Shown one piece after another: positions 16,683 to 24,895 of a stretch of DNA of 64,000 bases. The notes beneath the pieces were generated by a model, which searched no databases, was not told the DNA's origin, and saw only the letters and a list, made by a program, of their open reading frames with translations. The translations under genes were made by a program, and so were the position numbers. Numbering within the stretch: position 1 is the stretch's first letter; each line of letters begins with the position of its first letter. The stretch lies in assembly GCF_038039215.1 (NCBI RefSeq), contig NZ_JBBPCL010000001.1:682001-746000 (forward strand), given 5' to 3'. The DNA comes from Pseudonocardia sp. T1-2H. Its GTDB lineage: Bacteria > Actinomycetota > Actinomycetes > Mycobacteriales > Pseudonocardiaceae.

Positions 16683-17027
16683 TCAGTCGTCCTCGGGCGT
16701 GGGCGGCTCGTCGAGGGGGAACGGCGGGCGGCCGCTCCCGCTGAGCCGGTAGCGGCCCCACAGGTCGACGTCGCCGATCGTCGCGGCCGCGCTGCCGTGC
16801 TCGGTCCGGAACTCGACGTCGCCTCCCCGGCCGCCCAGCAGGTCGGTGAGCCGATCGTCCCGGTCCACGCGGCCGAACCAGTGCAACCGGCCGTCGTGGG
16901 GCTCGTGCTGGACCAGGATCCGGACCCGGACCGGCACCTCCTCGCCGCTCAGCGTCAGGGTCGCGGCGCCGGTGTAACCCTCTTCGTCGTGGTCGTGCTC
17001 GGCCTGCTCTGCACGGGTCTCAGGCAT
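16683..17027 (-). CDS. DUF4873 domain protein
   Basis: A 114-residue acidic protein. EGYTGAATLTLSGEEVPV and HDGRLHWFGRVDRDD are hallmarks of DUF4873, a small beta-rich domain also found fused to flavin monooxygenases. The function is unknown. Its ATG at 17027 overlaps the end of the TetR gene, so the two are co-translated. Association with an AurF-like oxygenase cluster suggests an accessory role in an oxidative pathway. Confidence 0.8.
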   Translation of the reverse strand: MPETRAEQAEHDHDEEGYTGAATLTLSGEEVPVRVRILVQHEPHDGRLHWFGRVDRDDRLTDLLGGRGGDVEFRTEHGSAAATIGDVDLWGRYRLSGSGRPPFPLDEPPTPEDD

Positions 17028-17775
17028 GGTCTCTCTCCTTCTCGCAGGGGTCGGGCACGGCGCGGAGCGTGGGGTCGGGAGCCGGGGTGCCGGGCGCCGG
17101 GGTGCCGGGAGCTGGGGTGCCGCGACCCGGGGCCGCGGCCGCGAGCACGCCGCCCAGTCCGCCCCAGATGAGCGTGGTCAGGTAGCTGGTCAGCGCGGCG
17201 CGGCTCATCGTGCGGCGTTCGAGCCACCAGTCGCCGGCGTTCTTCACCATCCCGACGAGGCCGAGCGCCCACACCTCGGCGCCGCCGGAGTCCAGGCCCG
17301 CCGCGCGCAGGCGCTCACCGATCAGGATCGAGAGCAGCCGGGCGATCCGTTCCTGCACGTCCTCGACGATCTCGCTGCCGGCCTCGCGCTCGGCGGTGTT
17401 GTGCACGACGAAGTGCCAGAGCTCCGGCTCGTCCTCGATGCCCGCGAGGAACGCGTCGACGATGTGCGCGATCAGGGCGGCCTCGTCCGCCTCCGAGTCC
17501 GCGGCCTCCAGCGCCGTGAAGATGCGTTCCATCAGCAGCTCGGCGCTCTTCTCGCCGACCGCCCGCTGCAGGTCCGCGCGGTCCGCGAAGTGCCGGTAGA
17601 GCACGGGTTTGGTGATCCCGGCGCGCTTCGCGATGTCCGCGACGGAGACCCCCGCGCCGTGCTCGCGCACCGCGTCCATCGCCGCGTCGACCATCTCGGC
17701 GCGGCGTTCGGCCCGACGCTCGGTGTTGCGGACGGAGCGGTCGTTCCCCTTGACAGCTGGCGTGTCGTGCGGCAC
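17020..17775 (-). CDS. TetR family regulator of the AurF-like cluster
   Basis: About 251 residues. The N-terminal helix-turn-helix reads VSVADIAKRAGITKPVLYRHF (split here as VSVADIAKRAGI and TKPVLYRHF). The ligand domain follows, with WWLERRTMSRAAL near the end and a repetitive Pro/Gly/Ala tail (GTPAPGTPAPG). The start is uncertain: GTG 17775 abuts the operator and would give a leaderless message; ATG 17694 is the next candidate but would trim the helix-turn-helix lead-in. It lies divergently from the SDR gene across a twin palindrome and upstream of the DUF4873 gene, so it likely represses both directions. Confidence 0.85.
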   Translation of the reverse strand: MPHDTPAVKGNDRSVRNTERRAERRAEMVDAAMDAVREHGAGVSVADIAKRAGITKPVLYRHFADRADLQRAVGEKSAELLMERIFTALEAADSEADEAALIAHIVDAFLAGIEDEPELWHFVVHNTAEREAGSEIVEDVQERIARLLSILIGERLRAAGLDSGGAEVWALGLVGMVKNAGDWWLERRTMSRAALTSYLTTLIWGGLGGVLAAAAPGRGTPAPGTPAPGTPAPDPTLRAVPDPCEKERDHA

Positions 17776-17806
17776 GTTACCAGTGGTAACAGTTACCGGC
17801 GGTAAC
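17776..17806. promoter_or_regulatory. Twin palindromic TetR operator
   Basis: Two perfect 15-bp palindromes of the form GTTACC-N3-GGTAAC lie at 17776-17790 and 17792-17806, with centres 16 bp apart. They fill the divergent promoter between the TetR and SDR genes. Such duplicated sites usually bind two TetR dimers. The adjacent TetR protein is the obvious candidate. Confidence 0.82.
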
Positions 17807-17845
17807 AGCAAGCGCCGGTGGCCTTCGACGAGAGGAGAGCCGACG

Positions 17846-18748
17846 GTGTCTCATCCCAGATCCCGACGAGCGGTGGCCCCGGGCACCCGCGTGCTGATCA
17901 CGGGAGCCGCGGGCGGGTTCGGTGCGCCGACCGTGCAGCGGCTGCGTGAGCAGGGTGCGAAGGTCGTGGGGCTGGACCGGGTCGCCGGGGACGGAATCGT
18001 CGCCTGCGACATCACCGACGAGGCCGCGGTCGATACGGCGGTGGCGACCGCGGTCGAGCAGCTCGGCGGCCTGGACGCGGTGGTGCACTACGCCGGCATC
18101 GGCACGCCGAACGACGCGGGCGGCCCGCTCGAGCCGGACGCCATGAAGGTCATCGACACGAACCTGCTCGGGGCGTGGCGGGTCACGGCCGCGGCGCTGC
18201 CCGCGCTGATGGCGGGCCGGGCGGACCGTGACGGTGCCAAGGGCCGGGTGGTGTTCGTGTCCAGCGAGCTCGCCTACCTGACGCTCCCGTTCGTCTCGGC
18301 CTACAGCGTCGCGAAGCGCGGGATGGCCGCCTACGCGGACGCCCTGCGCCTCGAGTACGGCACGGAGCTGCACGTCAGCACGGTGTACCCGGGCTACGTG
18401 CGGACGCCGATCCACGACGCCGGCCGCGAGGTCGGGCTCGCCCTGGAGGGGCAGGTCCGCCGCGAGGAGGTCGAGGACATCGTCGGCACGGTCGTCCGCG
18501 CGCTCGCGGCCCCCCGGCCGCCACGGGACACCGCCGGCACCCGCGCGGGCCAGCTCGAGCTCTGGGCCGGCCGGCACATCCCCACGATCGTCGGCTCCGG
18601 CGTCGTCCGCCGGCTGCGCACGCAGGCCGCCACCGGCCACTTCGACTCGTCGCCCGTCGCCGCGGGCCTGGTCCGCCGGCTGACCGGCCGCGACGTCCCC
18701 GCAGTCGTGCAGGAGACCGCCCCCTCGAAGGAGAGGAGCACCTCATGA
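17846..18748 (+). CDS. Short-chain dehydrogenase/reductase
   Basis: About 300 residues. The NAD(P) site is LITGAAGGFGAP near residue 18, with an acidic residue after strand 2 (GLDR) suggesting NAD preference. The catalytic residues are S of VFVSSELAY and YSVAK. The C-terminal third carries an extension typical of SDRs acting on lipids or long-chain alcohols. GTG 17846 has GAGGAG upstream. It is the first gene of a three-gene operon whose stops and starts overlap (ATGA), with the AurF-like oxygenase and a hydrolase. Confidence 0.88.
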   Translation: MSHPRSRRAVAPGTRVLITGAAGGFGAPTVQRLREQGAKVVGLDRVAGDGIVACDITDEAAVDTAVATAVEQLGGLDAVVHYAGIGTPNDAGGPLEPDAMKVIDTNLLGAWRVTAAALPALMAGRADRDGAKGRVVFVSSELAYLTLPFVSAYSVAKRGMAAYADALRLEYGTELHVSTVYPGYVRTPIHDAGREVGLALEGQVRREEVEDIVGTVVRALAAPRPPRDTAGTRAGQLELWAGRHIPTIVGSGVVRRLRTQAATGHFDSSPVAAGLVRRLTGRDVPAVVQETAPSKERSTS

Positions 18749-19659
18749 GCGCCCCCACCGCGGACAAGCCCACGAAGACCCTGAACGACCGCGAGGCCAC
18801 GGCCGACCGGCTGCTGAAGTCCTCGGTCGACCACTCGTACGACCCGAACCTGGACATCGACTGGGACGCCCCGCTCGTCGAGGGCAAGTGGGGCATCTCG
18901 CCGGAGCTGTCCAGCCTCTACGGCACCGAGCTGTGGGACGGGCTCACCGAGGAGCAGCGGCGGACGCTGACGATCCACGAGGTGTGCAGCATCGCGCGCA
19001 TCGGCCTGTGGTTCGAGATGATCCTCATGCAGATGCTGCTGCGCTACGCCTACGACCGGGACCCGCGCCGCAGCCACATCCAGTACGCGCTCACCGAGAT
19101 CGCGGACGAGTGCCGGCACTCGATCATGTTCGCCAAGATGACCGAGGCTTACGGCGTCCCGGACTACGCGCCGACCGGGCTCACGCACAACCTGGGCCGG
19201 GTGTTCAAGACGGTCGGCTACGGCCCCGCGATGTTCGGCGGCACCCTGTTCGTCGAGGAGATCCTCGACCAGATGCAGCGCAAGAGCATGCGCGACGAGT
19301 CGGTGCAGCCGCTCACCCGCATGGTCAACAAGATCCACGTGACCGAGGAGGCCCGGCACGTCCGCTACGCCCGCGAGGAGCTGGCGCGGATCATGCCGAA
19401 GACCAGCCGGGCGCAGAAGGTGATCGGGCGCTACCTGCTCTCGCGGATCGCGTTCATCGTCGCACGGAACATCATCCACCCGGAGGTGTACCGCAGCGTC
19501 GGGATCGACCCGGAGGTCGGCCGCAAGGCCGCCCTGGCGAACCCGCACTGGCAGGACACGCTGCGCTGGTCCGCCCGCAAGTGTGTCGCGTTCCTGCGCG
19601 AGCAGGACATGATCGGCGGCCCGACGGAGGTCCTGTGGCGGAAGGCCTACCTGGTATGA
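18745..19659 (+). CDS. AurF-like diiron oxygenase
   Basis: A 304-residue all-helical protein. Iron-ligand motifs are visible as EIADECRHSIMF near residue 117 and TEEARHVRYAREEL near 203, matching the E...DExRH and EExRH patterns of p-aminobenzoate N-oxygenase AurF and CmlI. Those enzymes oxidise aryl-amines to nitro groups, but most actinobacterial members have no known substrate. ATG 18745 overlaps the SDR stop, and its own stop overlaps the next start. No biosynthetic scaffold gene is adjacent, so an oxidative or detoxifying role is as plausible as biosynthesis. Confidence 0.85.
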   Translation: MSAPTADKPTKTLNDREATADRLLKSSVDHSYDPNLDIDWDAPLVEGKWGISPELSSLYGTELWDGLTEEQRRTLTIHEVCSIARIGLWFEMILMQMLLRYAYDRDPRRSHIQYALTEIADECRHSIMFAKMTEAYGVPDYAPTGLTHNLGRVFKTVGYGPAMFGGTLFVEEILDQMQRKSMRDESVQPLTRMVNKIHVTEEARHVRYAREELARIMPKTSRAQKVIGRYLLSRIAFIVARNIIHPEVYRSVGIDPEVGRKAALANPHWQDTLRWSARKCVAFLREQDMIGGPTEVLWRKAYLV

Positions 19660-20564
19660 GGGTCCGGTCCGCGGACGGCATCGGGCTGCACGCCGAGGTC
19701 ACCGGGGCAGCCGGGACGAGTTCCGGTACGGAGGCCCCGGTGACCGTCGTGCTCGCGCACGGCTGGACGCTGGACTCGCGCTGCTGGGAGCCCGTCGCCG
19801 ACTCGTTGGTCGGCGCCGGGGTCCCGGCGCGCGTCGTCCGCTACGACCACCGGGGACACGGCCGCTCGGACACCGCCGACCCGTCGACGCTGACGATCGA
19901 GCAGCTCGCGGACGACCTGGCGGCACTGATCGAGCAGGTCGCCCCGGACGGGCCGCTGGTCCTGGGCGGCCACTCCATGGGCGGCATGACCGTGATGGCG
20001 CTCGCCGAGCGGCATCCGGAGCTGGTGGCCGCGCGGCTCGCCGGCGTCGCCCTCGTCGCGACGGCCAGCGGCGGGCTGGCGGACGCGACGTTCGGCCTGC
20101 GCCCGGCGCAGCTGGAGCTGTTCCGCCGCGCCGAGCGCCGGTTGTACGCCTCGCGCGGCTGGGACACCCGCCGCGCGCTGAGCAAGCACCCGTGGCTGCT
20201 GCGGCCGGGGATGAAGTGGCTGCTGCTCGGCAGCGACGCGGACGCCCGCGCGGTCCGGCTGACCACGAAGGTCGTCGCGGAGTGCCGGCCCAGCACGGTC
20301 TCCGGCTTCCGGCCGACCCTGGAGGCGCACGAGCGGGACGCCGCGCTGGCCGCGTTCGCGCAGGTGCCGGTGGAGATCATGGTCGGGTCCGAGGACCGGC
20401 TCACGCCGTCGTCGTTCTCCCGCCGGATCCGCAAGGCGCTGCCGGACGCGTCGTTGACGATCTTCCCGGAGGCCGGGCACATGCTGCCGGTGGAGCGGGT
20501 GGCCGGGGTGTCCGCGCGCCTGCAGGCGCTGGCCCGCACCGCCGCGCGCTCGTCGGCGGCCTGA
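19656..20564 (+). CDS. Alpha/beta hydrolase
   Basis: A 302-residue protein. The oxyanion strand is VVLAHGWTLD, the nucleophile elbow GGHSMGGMT (Ser), the acid VGSEDRLTP (Asp) and the base EAGHMLP (His), a complete triad. A cap domain of about 90 residues separates strands 6 and 7. Substrate unknown; esters, lactones or epoxides are possible. ATG at 19656 overlaps the AurF stop, so it belongs to the same operon and may act on the product of the oxygenase/SDR pair. Confidence 0.88.
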   Translation: MRVRSADGIGLHAEVTGAAGTSSGTEAPVTVVLAHGWTLDSRCWEPVADSLVGAGVPARVVRYDHRGHGRSDTADPSTLTIEQLADDLAALIEQVAPDGPLVLGGHSMGGMTVMALAERHPELVAARLAGVALVATASGGLADATFGLRPAQLELFRRAERRLYASRGWDTRRALSKHPWLLRPGMKWLLLGSDADARAVRLTTKVVAECRPSTVSGFRPTLEAHERDAALAAFAQVPVEIMVGSEDRLTPSSFSRRIRKALPDASLTIFPEAGHMLPVERVAGVSARLQALARTAARSSAA

Positions 20565-20572
20565 GGACGGGG

Positions 20573-20613
20573 CCGCCCCGTCCGTCGCGGGGCTCTCGCG
20601 ACGGACGGGGCGG
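20573..20613. terminator. Bidirectional hairpin terminator
   Basis: Perfect 17-bp inverted repeat, CCGCCCCGTCCGTCGCG at 20573-20589 and its complement at 20597-20613, with a 7-base loop. It separates the convergent hydrolase and TetR genes. Confidence 0.82.
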
Positions 20614-20658
20614 GCTCACCGCGCGTCCTGCGCTGCCCGGGTGGGTCCGGGGCCTGTC

Positions 20659-21282
20659 CTAGTCGTGCACCATCGGGAAGCCCGCGAGGCCCTTCCAGGC
20701 CAGCATCGACATGAGCGAGATCGCCTCGTCCCGCGGGATGCCCTGCTGGGAGTCCAGCCAGTACTGCGCGGTGACCTGGCTCAGGCCCACCAGCCCGACC
20801 GCGAGCAGCCGCGCCCGCGCCTGGTCCAGGCCCGCGTCCTGCGTGACGACCTCGGCGACGGCGTCGATGCAGTTCGTCAGCGCCCCGTCGACGACGGCGG
20901 CGGCCTCGGGCTCGCCGCGCAGGTCCGACTCGAACACCAGCCGGTAGGCGTGGCCCTCGCCCGCGACGAAGTCGAAGTAGGCCGCGACGGCTGCGTGCAC
21001 CCGGGCCCGGTTGTCCGCGGTCTCGGAGATGGCCTCGCGGACCCGGGAGACGAGCTCGTCGGCGTAGGTGGTCAGCAGCGCCCGGTACAGCTCGAGCTTG
21101 CCGGGGAAGTGCTGGTAGAGCACCGGCTTGCTCACGCCCGCCTTCTCGGCGATGTCGTCCATCGCGGCGGCGTGGTAGCCGTGCGCGGCGAAGACGTCCC
21201 GAGCGGCCACGAGGAGCTGGGCGCGTCGTGCGCTCCGGGACAGCCGGGCCCCTCGCTGCACCGGTGCGGTGGTCTCGCTCAT
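20659..21282 (-). CDS. TetR family regulator (Rv3208-like)
   Basis: A 207-residue protein. Helix-turn-helix: AMDDIAEKAGVSKPVLYQHF near residue 44. The ligand domain carries FDFVAGEGHAYRLVFESDLRG, a pattern I associate with the TetR next to DUF3107 in mycobacteria (Rv3208). ATG 21282 has GAGGAG upstream. In M. tuberculosis it adjoins the DUF3107 gene; here 6 kb of accessory genes separate them. A GTTACC...GGTAGC imperfect palindrome lies 34 bases upstream and may be an autoregulatory site. Confidence 0.85.
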   Translation of the reverse strand: MSETTAPVQRGARLSRSARRAQLLVAARDVFAAHGYHAAAMDDIAEKAGVSKPVLYQHFPGKLELYRALLTTYADELVSRVREAISETADNRARVHAAVAAYFDFVAGEGHAYRLVFESDLRGEPEAAAVVDGALTNCIDAVAEVVTQDAGLDQARARLLAVGLVGLSQVTAQYWLDSQQGIPRDEAISLMSMLAWKGLAGFPMVHD

Positions 21283-21315
21283 CGTGTACTCCTCACTGCA
21301 GGCCGTGCGGGGTGA

Positions 21316-21331
21316 TGCTACCCGCAGGTAA
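21316..21331 (-). promoter_or_regulatory. Possible TetR operator
   Basis: On the minus strand the sequence reads GTTACCTGCGGGTAGC, an imperfect 6-4-6 inverted repeat 34 bases upstream of the TetR start. It resembles the GTTACC half-sites of the AurF-cluster operator, so cross-regulation is conceivable. Confidence 0.4.
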
Positions 21332-21407
21332 CTCCCGACGGGGTGAAGAACGCGCGACTTCCTGTACCGGGCGTACCCGGTGCGACCGCGGTCGATGTCG
21401 GAGATCG

Positions 21408-23759
21408 TCAGACGGTGCCGCGGAACCGCCGCAGGCGGAGACTGTTGGTGACCACGAACACCGAGCTGAACGCCATCGCGGCCCCCGCGATCATCGGGTT
21501 GAGCAGGCCCGCCGCGGCCAGCGGGAGCGCGGCGACGTTGTAGGCGAAGGCCCAGAACAGGTTGCCGCGGATCGTGCCGAGGGTCCGCCGGGCGAGCCGG
21601 ATCGCGTCGACGGCCGCGAGCAGGTCCCCACGGACCAGCGTCAGGTCGCTCGCCTGGATCGCCACGTCCGTGCCCGTGCCCATGGCCAGCCCGAGGTCCG
21701 CGGTGGCGAGCGCCGCCGCGTCGTTCACGCCGTCGCCCACCATCGCGACGACCTTGCCCTCGGCCCGCAGCCGCTCGACGACGGCGACCTTGTCCTCCGG
21801 CATGACCTCGGCGACGACCGAGTCCGGATCGATCCCCACCTCGGCCGCGACGGACCTCGCGGCGGCCCGGTTGTCCCCGGTCAGCAGGAGCGGGGTGAGG
21901 CCCAGGTCCCGCAGCCGGCGGACGGCGTCGGCGCTCGTCGGCTTCACCGCGTCGGCGACGACGAGGATCCCGCGCGCCTTCCCGTCCCAGCTCACGGCGA
22001 CGGCGGTGCGGCCTTTGGACTCCGCCTCCTCCTTCGCCTCGACGAGGGACTCCGGCAGCGTGATGCCGTGCTCGGCCAGCAGCGCCGGCCGCCCGACCAC
22101 CACGGCGTGCGCGACGATCCGGTCGCTGCCGCCCGCGGGCGTCAGCGGCTCGGGACCGGCCGGGGACCGCAACGGCGCGGGCAGGCCCGGCAGCTGCGCG
22201 AGCTCCGCGACGAGCCCCTGCACGCCCAGGCCGGGCCGGTTCTCGAACTCGCCGACGCGCAGCAGCTCGCCGAACCGCTCCCGCGCCGCGGACGCGACCG
22301 CCCGGGCGACGGGGTGCTCGGAGCCGTTCTCGACCGCGCCGGCGAGCCGCAGCACCTGGTCCCGGGACTCGCGTTCGGCCGCGTGCACCGCGAGCAGCGT
22401 CATCACGCCGGTGGTGACCGTGCCGGTCTTGTCCAGGACGATCGTGTCCACGCGGCGGGTGGACTCCAGGACCTCCGGCCCCTTGATCAGCACACCGAGC
22501 TGCGCGCCGCGGCCGGTGCCGACCAGCAGCGCCGTGGGTGTCGCGAGGCCCAGCGCGCACGGGCAGGCGATGATCAGGACGGCCACGGCCGCGGTGAACG
22601 CCTGGGTGGCCCCCGCGCCCGTCCCGAGCCAGTAGCCGAGCGTCCCGACGGCCAGCGCGATCACGATCGGCACGAACACGCCGGAGATCCGGTCCGCGAG
22701 CCGCTGGGCGGCGGCCTTCCCGCTCTGCGCGTCCTCGACGAGCTGCGCCATCCGGGCGAGCTGGGTGTCCACGCCGATCCGGGTGGCCCGCACGACCAGC
22801 CGGCCGCCCGCGTTGACGCAGCCGCCGGCCACCGCGTCGTCCGGGCCGACCTCGGCCGGGACGGACTCGCCGGTCAACATGGACACGTCGACCGCCGACG
22901 TGCCCTCACAGACCGTGCCGTCCGTCGCGACCTTCTCGCCGGGGCGGACGACGAACAGGTCCCCGACCTGCAACTCCTCGACTGGGATCCGTTCTTCGGT
23001 GCTGATCCCTCCCGGCCCGTTCCGCACGACGGCGACGTCCCGCGCGCCGAGCTCCAGCAGCGCCCGCAGCGCCGCGCCGGCGGTGCGCTTGGACCGGGCC
23101 TCGAAGTACCGGCCGGCCAGGATGAACAGGGTGACCCCGGCGGCCACCTCGAGGTAGATCGCGTCCGCGCCGGCGCCGCGGGAGACCGTCAGCGCGAACG
23201 GGTGTGTCACCCCGGGGACGCCCGCGGTGCCGAAGACCAGGGCGTGGACGGACCAGCCGAGCGCGGCGAGGGTGCCGAGGGAGACGAGCGTGTCCATCGT
23301 CGCGGTGCCGTGGCGCAGGTTCGTCCAGGTGGCGCGGTGGAAGGGCCACGCGCCCCACAGCACGACCGGGGCCGCGAGGCCCAGCACGACCCACTGCCAG
23401 TAGAGGAACTGCCACGCCGGGACCATCGACACCACGATCACCGGAACGGCCAGCAGCGCGCTGACGATGAGGCGTTCCCGCAGGTCCCGCGCGTGCTCGT
23501 CGGCGGTGTCGGTGTCCTCCGCGGCGGGGAGCGCCGTGTAGCCGGCGGCCTCGACGGTGGCGACGAGCTGCTCGGGTGTCACGTCGGCGGCGTAGCTGAC
23601 CCGCGCCTTCTGCGTCGCGTAGTTGACCGACGCCTCGACGCCGGACATCTTGTTGAGCTTGCGCTCGACGCGGTTCGCGCACGACGCGCAGGTCATGCCG
23701 CCGATCGCGAGCTCGATGCGCGTCCGGTCCTCGTTCGTCGCCGTGCTCGGCTTGGTCAT
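21408..23759 (-). CDS. copA: Copper-translocating P-type ATPase
   Basis: A 783-residue P1B-type ATPase. One N-terminal heavy-metal domain with GMTCASC, eight membrane helices, the TGES actuator loop (MLTGESVPAE), the intramembrane CPC motif (IIACPCALGLATP), the phosphorylation site DKTGT, SEHP and the hinge GDGVNDA are all visible. CPC plus a single CASC domain indicates Cu+ efflux. ATG 23759 lies two bases after the stop of the secreted protein gene, so the two form an operon. A CsoR-type site precedes the operon. Confidence 0.95.
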   Translation of the reverse strand: MTKPSTATNEDRTRIELAIGGMTCASCANRVERKLNKMSGVEASVNYATQKARVSYAADVTPEQLVATVEAAGYTALPAAEDTDTADEHARDLRERLIVSALLAVPVIVVSMVPAWQFLYWQWVVLGLAAPVVLWGAWPFHRATWTNLRHGTATMDTLVSLGTLAALGWSVHALVFGTAGVPGVTHPFALTVSRGAGADAIYLEVAAGVTLFILAGRYFEARSKRTAGAALRALLELGARDVAVVRNGPGGISTEERIPVEELQVGDLFVVRPGEKVATDGTVCEGTSAVDVSMLTGESVPAEVGPDDAVAGGCVNAGGRLVVRATRIGVDTQLARMAQLVEDAQSGKAAAQRLADRISGVFVPIVIALAVGTLGYWLGTGAGATQAFTAAVAVLIIACPCALGLATPTALLVGTGRGAQLGVLIKGPEVLESTRRVDTIVLDKTGTVTTGVMTLLAVHAAERESRDQVLRLAGAVENGSEHPVARAVASAARERFGELLRVGEFENRPGLGVQGLVAELAQLPGLPAPLRSPAGPEPLTPAGGSDRIVAHAVVVGRPALLAEHGITLPESLVEAKEEAESKGRTAVAVSWDGKARGILVVADAVKPTSADAVRRLRDLGLTPLLLTGDNRAAARSVAAEVGIDPDSVVAEVMPEDKVAVVERLRAEGKVVAMVGDGVNDAAALATADLGLAMGTGTDVAIQASDLTLVRGDLLAAVDAIRLARRTLGTIRGNLFWAFAYNVAALPLAAAGLLNPMIAGAAMAFSSVFVVTNSLRLRRFRGTV

Positions 23760-23761
23760 GC

Positions 23762-24700
23762 TCAGCTCCCTGCCGTGGAGACGGTGAACTCGGCCGTCCC
23801 GGTCCGGCCCTCGTGCCGGTATCCCAGGAAGAACCGGTAGGTCCCGGCTGTCGGGACCTCGGTGCTGAAGGCGATCGCCGGGCCGGCGCGGTCCGTCGGG
23901 AGCGGCCGTGTGGTCTCCGGCCGGACCCGGACGTACGCCAGGTCTCCCTCGCGGACCGCGACGAGCCTGCCGAAGCCGCCCCGGGTGGGCTCGAGCTCGG
24001 TGACCGGCTGCCCCCAACGCCCGACGGTCGTGTAGACCGCCGACGGGACCCCGGGGACCAGCCGGCCGTCGATCCGGACCTGGTAGCCGTCCACCGCGGC
24101 CGGGGCGCCCGCGGGCGGGAAGATGCGGGAGTCGGGGAACGTGAACGGGGCGAACTCCCCGGGGGCGAAGAGGTCCGTGCCCAGCGCGAGCCGCGGGCCG
24201 CCGGTCGGGATGAAGTCCGCGTAGGCCCGCCACACCCCCGCCGCCGGGAGCAGGAACGGGACGTTCCACGTGCCGTCGGGACCCATGGTGGGGGAGAGGT
24301 CCTGCATGCCGGCCGCGTCCCGCCGCACCACCAGCAGGTTCATCCGCTCGCCGGGCCGGAACTCCTGGTCCGGGGCCGCGTCGAAGGCCGTGACGGGCGC
24401 CCCGTCCGAGCCGGTGATGCGGAAGCTGAACGTCGTGGGGCTGTTGACGCCGAACGACGTCGTCGTGGGGACGAAGGTGTAGCCGGCCGCGGTGGCCGAG
24501 AGGCCGAGCGGATCCGCGGGATCCGGGCCGGCGGCCGCCGGCGGGGGAGCCATCGCGGCCATCCCCGGCTCGTGCGCCTGCGCCGCCGCCGGGGCCGGGC
24601 CGTCGCCGGACCCCCCGAACGCGGACCCCGCACCCCACGCGGCCCCGAACACGACACAGAGCACGGCGAGGTAGCTGCCGAGCCGCACCGCGGTCTGCAT
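23762..24700 (-). CDS. Secreted copper-module protein
   Basis: A 312-residue protein with a signal-anchor (residues about 5-28, LGSYLAVLCVVFGAAWGAG), then a Pro/Ala stretch with AHEPGMAAMAPPP whose His and Met residues could bind copper, then beta-rich domains (YTFVPTTTSFG, TFSFRITG, AGTYRFFLGYRHEG). It is the first gene of the CopA operon and probably functions outside the membrane in copper sensing, buffering or handover. I do not recognise a formal family name. The start ATG 24700 gives the complete signal sequence. Confidence 0.78.
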   Translation of the reverse strand: MQTAVRLGSYLAVLCVVFGAAWGAGSAFGGSGDGPAPAAAQAHEPGMAAMAPPPAAAGPDPADPLGLSATAAGYTFVPTTTSFGVNSPTTFSFRITGSDGAPVTAFDAAPDQEFRPGERMNLLVVRRDAAGMQDLSPTMGPDGTWNVPFLLPAAGVWRAYADFIPTGGPRLALGTDLFAPGEFAPFTFPDSRIFPPAGAPAAVDGYQVRIDGRLVPGVPSAVYTTVGRWGQPVTELEPTRGGFGRLVAVREGDLAYVRVRPETTRPLPTDRAGPAIAFSTEVPTAGTYRFFLGYRHEGRTGTAEFTVSTAGS

Positions 24701-24805
24701 GCGTCACGTCTCCCTGGCTCGTCTTCGCGGGGCCGTCGTGCGCGTTCGACGCGGCGCACCATCGGGGGGTACAACGCACGAACGGGCCGTCCGACACGGT
24801 AAACC

Positions 24806-24819
24806 TACCCCAGGGGGTA
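24806..24819 (-). promoter_or_regulatory. CsoR-type copper operator
   Basis: TACCCCAGGGGGTA is a near-perfect inverted repeat of the TACCCC/GGGGTA half-sites bound by CsoR, the Cu(I)-responsive repressor. It lies about 105 bases upstream of the first gene of the copper module. No csoR gene is present in the window. Confidence 0.7.
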
Positions 24820-24895
24820 TCGGCCCGTCGCCGGGGGCCGAATGGTGGGTCACCCGAGGTGGTCGGGACGGGTGGGTTCAGGTCATGCTCGTCGG

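Noticed and set aside
24842..24895. Earlier start of the alpha/beta hydrolase at 24842
   Set aside because: The extra residues are Arg/Gly-rich and lie close to the copper operator; kept only as an alternative.
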